IMG/VR virus record: IMGVR_UViG_3300046512_000283
Coordinates: 1 to 28,001 of that record
Strand: one strand, 5' to 3'
Source of the DNA: a virus
Length of the DNA stretch: 28,001 bases
The translations under genes and the position numbers were made by a program. Position 1 is the stretch's first letter; the number at the start of each line of letters is the position of its first letter. Below, piece after piece: positions 1-6,469 of the stretch. The notes beneath the pieces are model-generated. The model was not told the DNA's origin and searched no databases. It saw only the letters and a list, made by a program, of their open reading frames with translations.

Positions 1-1986
1 ACCCAGAAGATCCTCATCACCTGCACCGCAGGCAGTATTGATGCGACGGTGGGGGATGCGGTGGTGGGTGCAGCTCAACTAGAACGTGATGCCGCAACTA
101 ATGAAATCGGACTAGCTGGTCCAGCGACCGATAATGCAATCGAAGAAGCTTTCCGCTTGGCCTTCAGCCAGATTGTGCCCAAGACCACGCCGACTGTGGT
201 GGAGACTGTACCGACGCTGGCGATGACGGGCACTCGCTACTACATTGATCCTATCGCTGGCAATAACTCGCTGGCGGGTACGTCCAAGGCAACTGCGTGG
301 GCCAGCATCACCAAGCTGATCAGCCTCAATCCCGGCGCCGGGGCAGTGATCCACCTTGCCGACGACAGCATTTCCGATTTTGCCGATACCTTTGCCGTCT
401 ACAAGGCGCGTACAACCTTCCCGTATAACGGCATCGACAACTTCCGTGGCACTGCGGCGCAGCCGATCATCATCAAGCCCTACACGGCACGTCCCGGCTC
501 GACGCAGAAGCGCCCCATCATTCGCTATTACGGCGTGCTGGCCACCAGCGACTGGACGCAGGAAACCGGCATCGGCCCGAACGTCTGGTCTGCGCCATTC
601 ACCGGCACCTTCGCCAACGATGTTTCGTCGCGGATGCTGTTCGGCCCCAACAAGGTTCTTGGCGTGGCTCCACGCCAGCAGGTCGTTGGCCAGGCCTACG
701 GCAACACGCCGCAGCAGCTCGCCAAAGATCGTGATTTCGCCTTCGATGGCACTAAGCTGTACGTCTATTCGTCGGGCGGCAATCCCACCACCTACTACAA
801 CGGCGTGTATCTTGCCGGCCAGCCGGTATTTTCATCGTCATGGGAAGGCGGCCACCACACCAAGTGGGTCGGCCTGCGCTTTGAATACTGCAACGGCTTC
901 ATCCTTGAATACTCGTCCACCAACGCCAATTCGGTGCAGGGCTTCGAGATTTCCGACTGTGTTTTCTATCGCTGCAACCCCGGCTATTTTGCCAACAAGG
1001 CCACGGCTGGTTCGGCGTCCGAAATGGTGGTGACGTTCAAGAATTTGCGCCTCATTGAAACGCCGTCGTCGGGCATCCGACTGGGCAGCACCACCGGCAC
1101 GGCAGGCAACACTATGAGCTGGGAAGTGCTCAAGGTGCGCGTCTATGGCGGCAATTACTGCTCGTCCGTGGGCGGCGCGCTGCTATACAACCAAGCGAAA
1201 GGCGGCACCAAGCATATCGTGTGGGGCTGCTACGGCTACGACTGCCGCAATGGCACTGGCGGCAACAACATCGATGGCGCGTTTGTCTACCACGACGTTT
1301 CCTCGCGTGACAATATTACGGCATTCAACATCGCCGAGCGCTGCGGCGTCCCGTTCCAGTTGAACAATTCGGTGAACTCCACGATGGTTGCAAATGCCAC
1401 CATCGATTGCATCGGCCTTGCGCAGATCACCGGCGCGCCGGACGTGAACACGCCAAACCAGTCGTACATTTGCGCGCACAACACATGGCTCTGGACCGGG
1501 CGCGTCAACAGCGCGGATATCCCAATCGGCCCTTCGGCACCGAAGTTTGCTACCGGCGCAGTCATCACCGAGTTCAACGACCAGGTTGGCGCGTTTGGTT
1601 CTGGCAACAAGTTCACCAATCTGGTAATCGCTAACAACTTGGCGGTGTCGGCCGATCCCGCATCTGCCAACAAGCCGATGCTGTCGTACATCCTGAGCCA
1701 AGTTACCACGGCCCTGATCGCAGGCAATGCAGCCGCTGGCCTCGGTGCGGTGTTGGCGAAGGACAACGGCGTGGACAGCACCGCAACTGGCAATGTGATT
1801 GCGCTGGCGGCGTCGCTGGCTGATATCGAAACTTGGCTGCCGAATGCACGTACTGGCAATGCTCGCCCGGCGAAAGATACCCCGCTTGCTGGTATCGGCG
1901 CCGCGCTCTCGATCCAGTACCAGGACATCGCCGGGAAGAACTTTGCCGCACGGCCCACGCCAGGTTGCTATGAGACTCTGGTTTAA
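1..1986 (+). CDS. Right-handed beta-helix (pectate-lyase-fold-like) virion protein, 5'-truncated
   Basis: The frame is open from the first base of the window, so the gene starts upstream; the GTG at 49 is probably internal. After about 75 residues comes a 'YYIDPIAGNNSLAGTS..AWASI' stretch. This is the usual entry into right-handed parallel beta-helix proteins, followed by many short hydrophobic/Gly/Asn turns and a terminal 'P.PGCYE' segment common in such proteins. I infer a phage surface or tailspike-like protein that may bind or cleave polysaccharide; no catalytic residues can be assigned by eye. It lies just before the neck genes, an unusual place for a spike. The stop is 4 bases before the next start, which suggests co-transcription. 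It could also be a capsid-decorating protein. Confidence 0.7.
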   Translation, partial: TQKILITCTAGSIDATVGDAVVGAAQLERDAATNEIGLAGPATDNAIEEAFRLAFSQIVPKTTPTVVETVPTLAMTGTRYYIDPIAGNNSLAGTSKATAWASITKLISLNPGAGAVIHLADDSISDFADTFAVYKARTTFPYNGIDNFRGTAAQPIIIKPYTARPGSTQKRPIIRYYGVLATSDWTQETGIGPNVWSAPFTGTFANDVSSRMLFGPNKVLGVAPRQQVVGQAYGNTPQQLAKDRDFAFDGTKLYVYSSGGNPTTYYNGVYLAGQPVFSSSWEGGHHTKWVGLRFEYCNGFILEYSSTNANSVQGFEISDCVFYRCNPGYFANKATAGSASEMVVTFKNLRLIETPSSGIRLGSTTGTAGNTMSWEVLKVRVYGGNYCSSVGGALLYNQAKGGTKHIVWGCYGYDCRNGTGGNNIDGAFVYHDVSSRDNITAFNIAERCGVPFQLNNSVNSTMVANATIDCIGLAQITGAPDVNTPNQSYICAHNTWLWTGRVNSADIPIGPSAPKFATGAVITEFNDQVGAFGSGNKFTNLVIANNLAVSADPASANKPMLSYILSQVTTALIAGNAAAGLGAVLAKDNGVDSTATGNVIALAASLADIETWLPNARTGNARPAKDTPLAGIGAALSIQYQDIAGKNFAARPTPGCYETLV

Positions 1987-1990
1987 CGCC

Positions 1991-2509
1991 ATGACACTGA
2001 CCGTTGAAACCGGCACCGGCCTGCCGAATGCCGAGAGCTACGCAAGCGTGGAGCAAGCTGACGCGTACCACGCAAAGCGACTGAATGCGATCTGGGCGTC
2101 GCTCGATGCCCCGACCAAAGAGGGCCTGCTGATCAAGGCCACCGAGTACATTGTTGGCCAGTATCGCGAGCGGTGGAAGGGCGTGCGCACCAACACGACG
2201 CAGGCGCTGGACTGGCCGCGTTACAACGTGCAGCTGCCGGACGTAGGCTTCGGTCAAGTCGCAGCCTACGTGCCCTCGAACGTGGTGCCGGCCGAGGTGG
2301 TGAGCGCCTGCTGCTGGCTGGCGCTGCAGGCGAGCAGCGGCGACTTGGCGCCGAACCTCGACCGCACGATCAAGCAGGACACCGTCGGCCCCATCACCAC
2401 GATTTACTCGGACGGCGCGCCGGAGCGCCCGCGCTACACGGCGGTCGACAGCATGCTGGCCGCGTACCTGTGCGGCTCGCGCAACTCGGGAAGGTTGGTG
2501 CGCGGATGA
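1991..2509 (+). CDS. DnaT-like phage head-tail connector (adaptor) protein
   Basis: This 172-residue protein opens with 'LTVETGTGLPNAESYAS', the signature N-terminus of phage proteins annotated as DnaT-like ssDNA-binding. In siphophages these sit at the head-tail adaptor position. A helical body follows, with 'AEVVSACCWLALQ' typical of adaptor helices. The ATG at 1991 is chosen over upstream in-frame starts because it lies directly after the preceding stop and gives the family N-terminus. The stop overlaps the next ATG (ATGA at 2506). The DNA-binding name is historical; a structural neck role is inferred from gene order. Confidence 0.75.
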   Translation: MTLTVETGTGLPNAESYASVEQADAYHAKRLNAIWASLDAPTKEGLLIKATEYIVGQYRERWKGVRTNTTQALDWPRYNVQLPDVGFGQVAAYVPSNVVPAEVVSACCWLALQASSGDLAPNLDRTIKQDTVGPITTIYSDGAPERPRYTAVDSMLAAYLCGSRNSGRLVRG

Positions 2510-2883
2510 ACTGGCTGGGCCGAGACACGGTGCGCGCGCCGCACCTCTTGCTCTGCTTGTCCGAAAAGGAGTACCTGCGCGCAGCGAAGCATTGCGGGTT
2601 GGAGCAGCCGTCATCATGGCTCGGCGCCGCAGCAGCAGGCACGTGCCACACATGGGAGAAGGGCGGGAAGTTGATTTGCATCGTTTGCATACGCCCACCC
2701 GGCGAAGGTGCCGACCCGATTCAAGTGGCGTGCTCGCTTGTTCACGAAGCTGTGCACGTTTTTCAGGAGCTGTGCCAAAGCATCGGCGAAGCCAGTCCCT
2801 CGTCCGAATTTGAGGCGTATTCGATTGAACGTATAAGCGAGCAGCTGATGCGCGAGTTCCTGCGTCGAATGGAGGCTTCGTGA
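2506..2883 (+). CDS. Small HExxH zinc-metallopeptidase-like protein in neck module
   Basis: This 125-residue protein contains HEAVH at residues 80-84, on a predicted helix preceded by 'VACSL'. A Glu-rich 'EFEAYSIE' stretch follows at 101-108, placed to give a third zinc ligand (E103 is the best candidate) as in gluzincin-type minimal metallopeptidases. It has no signal peptide or membrane segment. It overlaps its neighbours at both ends (ATGA at 2506, GTGA at 2880), so it is translated with the connector genes. A protease role in head or neck maturation is possible but unproven. It might instead be a structural protein that keeps the motif. I do not recognise a named family. Confidence 0.7.
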   Translation: MNWLGRDTVRAPHLLLCLSEKEYLRAAKHCGLEQPSSWLGAAAAGTCHTWEKGGKLICIVCIRPPGEGADPIQVACSLVHEAVHVFQELCQSIGEASPSSEFEAYSIERISEQLMREFLRRMEAS

Positions 2884-3263
2884 CCGACTACCTCGCCAAA
2901 GCAAAAAATGCTGACAAGACCTTTCGCCGCTATGGCCAGCTGCTGACTCTGACGTTCAAGCAGCCCGGCACCTACGTCGGCGGCGCGGTCGTACCGGGCA
3001 CGTCCGTCATCAAGCGCGCATGGGGCATCGAGACCGGTGTCACCGCGCACGACCTGGGCGTCGGGACGATCAACGGCACGCTGATCGAGTCTGGCGACCG
3101 CAAGATCCTCATGTCTGCATTCGACGATAGCGGCGCGGCGCTGCCGGAGATGAAAGAGGACGACCTGGTGCTGGCCGGTGGCGTGACCTACAAGGTCAAG
3201 AACGTCGACAAGGTAGCGCCGGCCGGCGTGGTCGTCATGTGGCAGTTGGTAGGCCGGATCTGA
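2880..3263 (+). CDS. Head-tail stopper-like neck protein
   Basis: This 127-residue beta-rich protein starts at a GTG that overlaps the previous stop (GTGA). Strand patterns such as 'GDRKILMSA', 'KEDDLVLAGGVTYKVKNVDKVAPAG' and a terminal 'VVMWQLVGRI' resemble small head-closure/stopper proteins. These cap the portal-adaptor ring and contact the tail. The assignment rests mostly on position: after the connector and before the gp10-like and tail-terminator genes. No catalytic motif is visible. The stop overlaps the next start (TGATG at 3261-3265). Confidence 0.6.
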   Translation: MTDYLAKAKNADKTFRRYGQLLTLTFKQPGTYVGGAVVPGTSVIKRAWGIETGVTAHDLGVGTINGTLIESGDRKILMSAFDDSGAALPEMKEDDLVLAGGVTYKVKNVDKVAPAGVVVMWQLVGRI

Positions 3264-3853
3264 TGGCTTCGTTTTCGTTGTTTATCGCCGAATGGTGCAA
3301 GAAGGTCGGTGGTGACCTTGATACCGTCGTGCGCTACTGCGGCATGGCCGTCGACGGCAAGCTGATGTACCGCTCGCCAGTCGGTGATCCAACAACGTGG
3401 AAGGTCAATCCGAACAAACCAAAGGTGTTCGGCAAATTCGGCGCGGCCGGGCCGAAGGCAAACTGGCAACTGGGCTTCATGAGCAAGGGCGCGTCGACGT
3501 ATCGAATGTCCGGCGCCGGCTACGTGGGCGGCCGCTTCCGTGGTGCTTGGATGGTCTCCATCGGAGCTCCGGACAATTCGCTCGGCACGGTGCTGGACCC
3601 GAGCGGAAATATCACGTTGGTGGCGCACAGGGCGATTCTCGCAGCGGCGAAGGCCGGCGACGTGATCCACTTCCGCAACAACATGCCCTATGCGGAACGG
3701 CTGGAAAAGGGCTGGTCGAAGCAGGCGCCGCTGGGCATCGTCGCCCTGACCGTGGTCGAGTGGCGCACCATCGTTGACAACGTCGTGAACGGAATCCGCA
3801 GCGGTACCAGCGCCGAGGACTTCGCGCAGGGCTTCAAGACTTATTCGCTATGA
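3263..3853 (+). CDS. HK97 gp10-like / tail completion protein
   Basis: The protein is 196 residues from the ATG at 3263, chosen because it forms a TGATG junction with the preceding stop. An upstream in-frame GTG would overlap the earlier gene by 25 bases. The characteristic segment is 'SPVGDPTTW' near residue 42, followed by 'GGRFRGAWMVSIGAP' and 'FRNNMPYAERLEKGWS'. This is the pattern of phage minor tail/neck proteins of the gp10 type, which join head and tail. It ends in an ATGA overlap with the next gene. The role is inferred from the family and gene order. Confidence 0.7.
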   Translation: MASFSLFIAEWCKKVGGDLDTVVRYCGMAVDGKLMYRSPVGDPTTWKVNPNKPKVFGKFGAAGPKANWQLGFMSKGASTYRMSGAGYVGGRFRGAWMVSIGAPDNSLGTVLDPSGNITLVAHRAILAAAKAGDVIHFRNNMPYAERLEKGWSKQAPLGIVALTVVEWRTIVDNVVNGIRSGTSAEDFAQGFKTYSL

Positions 3854-4263
3854 GCATCCCAAACATCCGAAACGCGCTGGAATATGCGCTGGCCAGCATC
3901 ATGCCGACCATCGATATCGTGCACGAGAACGGCGAACGGTACGAGCCGCAAGATGGCGTGCCGTACTGCGAGGCCTACTTGCTCGTGGCCGACCCAAGCA
4001 ATCCGGTGGTGGGCCAAGCCTTCCACCGAGAGCTGGGAATCTTCCAGATCAACCTTCAATACCCGCTCTTGGCCGGCACACTCGAATGCGCCATGCGCGC
4101 TGAACAGCTGCGTGCGGTGTTCAATCGCGGCGCAACCTTCATCGATGGCGGCGTGACAGTCCAGATCGACAAAACGCCAGAGATCGCCGCCGGCGCGCCG
4201 GAAGAGGGGCGCTGGCGCCAGACCGTGCGCATCCGCTGGCACGCCGACATTTTCACCGCATAA
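3850..4263 (+). CDS. Tail terminator protein (DUF4128-like)
   Basis: This 137-residue protein has an N-terminal helix (IRNALEYALASIMP), a beta sheet with 'AYLLVADPSNPVVGQAFHRELGIFQINLQYPL', and a C-terminal strand 'RIRWHADIF'. This arrangement matches phage tail terminators annotated as DUF4128, which form the ring that stops tail-tube growth. The start overlaps the previous stop (ATGA). It is the last gene before two intrinsic terminators, so it closes a transcription unit. That break in an otherwise dense operon separates the neck genes from the high-copy tube gene. Confidence 0.7.
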   Translation: MSIPNIRNALEYALASIMPTIDIVHENGERYEPQDGVPYCEAYLLVADPSNPVVGQAFHRELGIFQINLQYPLLAGTLECAMRAEQLRAVFNRGATFIDGGVTVQIDKTPEIAAGAPEEGRWRQTVRIRWHADIFTA

Positions 4264-4269
4264 CCACCG

Positions 4270-4290
4270 ACCGTCGAAAGGCGGTTTTTT
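4270..4290 (+). terminator. Intrinsic terminator 1 (tandem pair)
   Basis: A 6-bp stem (ACCGTC / GGCGGT, one G-U pair) is closed by a GAAA tetraloop and followed directly by a T-run (4285-4290). It lies 6 bases after the tail terminator gene's stop. Confidence 0.7.
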
Positions 4291-4296
4291 CATTCC

Positions 4297-4321
4297 GGCT
4301 CGCCATGTGCGGGCCTTTTTT
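4297..4321 (+). terminator. Intrinsic terminator 2 (tandem pair)
   Basis: A 7-bp stem (GGCTCGC / GCGGGCC, one G-U pair) has a 5-base loop and six T residues (4316-4321). It stands only 18 bases before the tail tube start codon, so any read-through transcript must pass both hairpins. Confidence 0.8.
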
Positions 4322-4339
4322 ATTTCCGAAAGGCTTCAC

Positions 4340-5545
4340 ATGTCCGCTACTGCAAATGGTATTAACACCCTGCTGGTGCTGGCCAAGCAATCTGCCGAAG
4401 GCACCAAGGCGCTGGCCGCCGGCGGCCAGATCTATCCGAACGTCACCTCGACTTTCGACACCGACGCTGACAAGTACTCGAGCAACGAGAAAGACCCGAG
4501 CCAGCAGCAGGGTGACACCCGCCTGGGCAACTTCCGCACCAGTGGCGACCTGAAAGGCGAGGCTTCGTGCGGCACCTATGCCATCCTGATGGCCGCGTTG
4601 ATGCGACGTGACTTCACGTTGGGCGGCAGTACGGCGGCGGCCACGACCATCGCGGCGGTTGCCGATGGCTTTACCCGCACCGCCGGTTCGTTCCTGGCGG
4701 ACGGGCACCGGGCCGGAACGGTCGTCCGCGTCACTGGCTTCGTTGCACCAGCGCTGGCGAACAACGCGAAGAACTTCTTCATCACCAGCGCGACGGCGCT
4801 GAAACTGACAGGCCAGTATCTGGATGGCAGCACCATCGTCACCAAGGCCGCCGGTGATAACGTCGCCATCGCAGCCCCGGGCAAGCGCACCTATACCCCG
4901 CTGACCGGCCACACCACCGATTTCTTCACCGCTGAGATCCAGCAGCCAGATATTTTGGTCCACCGCACCTTCGTCGATCAGCTGGTCAGCAAGATGGACA
5001 TGGCCGTGCAGCCAAACGGCATGACCAGTTGCGACTTTACCTTCATGGGTAAGCGCGAGGATCCAACCACGCCGGCGGCCTACTTCACCGGGCCCACCGC
5101 AGCACCCAATACCGGCAAGTTCTCGGGTGCCACTGCGATGTTGTCGGTAGCAGGCATCCCCTCGCAAATCTGCACCGGTATGTCTGTATCGCTGGATGGC
5201 CAGGTCAAGATTGACCCGGTCATCGGATCCAAGTACGCAACGGCCGCCTCGCGAGGCAAGGTGCTGGGCACTGGCCAATTCACCGTGCTGATGCAGGATA
5301 GCGCATACATCGACTACTTCAAGTCGGAAACCGAGGTGTCGCTTGCCTACGCGATGGCAGCCAGTAACCTGCCGCTCGCCGACGTTCTGGCGCTCCAGAT
5401 GGGGCGCATCAAAATCACTTCCGCCAAGGTAGATGACGGCGAGAAGAACAAGATCGTCACCTGCCAGTTCGACATCCTGCGTTACAAGGGCACTGACCTG
5501 CAGCACGAGTTGACCACGCTGGCCATCCAGGACACCACTCTGTAA
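4340..5545 (+). CDS. Major tail (tube) protein
   Basis: The protein is 401 residues from the ATG at 4340, preceded by a GAAAGG ribosome-binding site; an in-frame ATG at 4307 lies inside terminator 2 and is rejected. The sequence 'NGINTLLVLAKQSAEGT' followed by 'GDLKGEASCGTY..LMAALMRRDF' and 'ISVT-like' beta repeats matches large phage tail tube proteins of the Phage_tube_2 kind. These form stacked hexameric rings through which DNA passes. It is much longer than lambda's tube protein; the extra length may be surface domains (residues about 95-190). It follows tandem terminators and precedes the chaperone pair, the standard position for the tube gene. Confidence 0.82.
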   Translation: MSATANGINTLLVLAKQSAEGTKALAAGGQIYPNVTSTFDTDADKYSSNEKDPSQQQGDTRLGNFRTSGDLKGEASCGTYAILMAALMRRDFTLGGSTAAATTIAAVADGFTRTAGSFLADGHRAGTVVRVTGFVAPALANNAKNFFITSATALKLTGQYLDGSTIVTKAAGDNVAIAAPGKRTYTPLTGHTTDFFTAEIQQPDILVHRTFVDQLVSKMDMAVQPNGMTSCDFTFMGKREDPTTPAAYFTGPTAAPNTGKFSGATAMLSVAGIPSQICTGMSVSLDGQVKIDPVIGSKYATAASRGKVLGTGQFTVLMQDSAYIDYFKSETEVSLAYAMAASNLPLADVLALQMGRIKITSAKVDDGEKNKIVTCQFDILRYKGTDLQHELTTLAIQDTTL

Positions 5546-5596
5546 TTCACCACCGGCTAGGCCGGCAAATCTCTTTGGCGCAAGCCATCACCAGCA

Positions 5597-5635
5597 CCGG
5601 CCGGTCGCTGTCGCCTTCGCGGGCGCGGCGGCCGG
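5597..5635 (+). other. GC-rich hairpin between tube and chaperone genes
   Basis: The arms CCGGCCG (5597-5603) and CGGCCGG (5629-5635) can pair perfectly, with further GC pairing possible inside the 25-base loop. There is no T-run, so it is not an intrinsic terminator. It may act as an mRNA stabiliser or processing site that sets the expression ratio of tube protein to chaperone. A smaller CCGGC-tag-GCCGG hairpin lies just upstream near 5553-5565. Confidence 0.5.
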
Positions 5636-5672
5636 CACGGGCACCTATTCACCCGCGAAGAAAGGAAACACC

Positions 5673-6167
5673 ATGAACACTGCTCAAACCATCGCCGCCG
5701 CTGGCTTCGATATTGCCAACCTGACCGCCACCGACACGGCACCGGTGACCCACAACGTCGACGTACTGTTCGATGATGATGGCAATGCCACTGCCGGCTT
5801 CACCATCGTTGGCAAGAATAGCCCGGAATACCAGGCTGAAAGCCACGCTGTGCGCGCCGATGCGCATAAGCGGTCCGCCATCCGCAAGTCCGCAATCGAC
5901 GTTAAAACCGATGAGGGCGCGAGCAAGCTGGTCGATGTAATCGACAGCAACGCAACTCGCCTGGCGCTGTCTGTCGTCACCGGCTGGTACGGCTTCACCA
6001 GCGCCGGCGTGCCGGTGCCGTTCGATAAGAAGCTGGTGCTGTCGGCGTTCAAGAAGTACCCGACCTGGGAGGACAAGGTCAACGCCGCGCTGGAGGTTGA
6101 CTCCAATTTTTTGAAGGTCTCGTCGCCAGCCTCCTCGACTTCGCCAACCACCAGTTCGAACGGCTAA
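5673..6167 (+). CDS. Tail assembly chaperone, short form (gpG-like)
   Basis: This 164-residue protein has an AAAGGAAA ribosome-binding site before the ATG. It lies between the tube and tape measure genes, the position of lambda gpG. Its C-terminal 17 residues are Ser/Thr/Pro-rich, which fits a tail that is skipped when ribosomes shift frame. The family coats the tape measure and recruits tube subunits; it is absent from mature virions. A slippery site at 6107-6113 lets some ribosomes continue in the -1 frame to make the long form. The sequence itself is poorly conserved in this family, so the call rests on context plus the frameshift signal. Confidence 0.8.
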   Translation: MNTAQTIAAAGFDIANLTATDTAPVTHNVDVLFDDDGNATAGFTIVGKNSPEYQAESHAVRADAHKRSAIRKSAIDVKTDEGASKLVDVIDSNATRLALSVVTGWYGFTSAGVPVPFDKKLVLSAFKKYPTWEDKVNAALEVDSNFLKVSSPASSTSPTTSSNG

Positions 6168-6469
6168 GCAAGGCCGCCGACGGTAGCTCGGTCGGCGAGC
6201 ACGTCGACGCCGCGAAGCGCCACCCGCTCTACAAAGCTCCCGAGGAGCCGGTGGCGCCGGATCTGCCGCACGAAATCGCCTACATCTGGGAGTGGTTCAA
6301 AAAGCTCAGCCGAAAACGGCAGAGTGGAATGGGGCCGCTCCCAATCTCCAGTGAAGAAGTACTCGCGTGGTGCGCGCGTCAACGCGTCTCCTTCGAGCCG
6401 CACGAGCACGACATTCTCGACAGGCTCGACGACCTGTACCTGTCGCACCAATACAAGAAGGATAAGTGA
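5673..6469 (+). CDS. Tail assembly chaperone, long form made by -1 frameshift (gpGT-like)
   Basis: Slippage by one base at T-TTT-TTG (6107-6113) would join the first 147 codons to a -1 frame open to the TGA at 6467-6469. The predicted fusion is about 265 residues, close to lambda gpGT (279). The -1 frame has a TGA at about 6098-6100, just before the slip site, and no convincing start codon for over 100 bases, so independent translation is unlikely. The T part contains 'LPHEIAYIWEWFKKLSRKR' and 'SSEEVLAWCARQ', typical of the Trp-rich downstream domain that binds the tube protein. Its stop overlaps the tape measure start (TGATG). Confidence 0.8.
6092..6113 (+). promoter_or_regulatory. Programmed -1 frameshift signal (internal SD plus slippery heptamer)
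   Basis: The heptamer T TTT TTG occupies 6107-6113 in the correct phase for tandem -1 slippage. A GGAGGT sequence at 6092-6097 ends 9 bases before it, about the spacing at which an internal Shine-Dalgarno stimulates dnaX-type frameshifting. I found no strong hairpin just downstream. Confidence 0.8.

Noticed and set aside
4253-5506. Long 417-codon leftward open frame opposite the tail tube gene
   Set aside because: It is a low-complexity shadow, running across two rightward terminators and lacking a start context.
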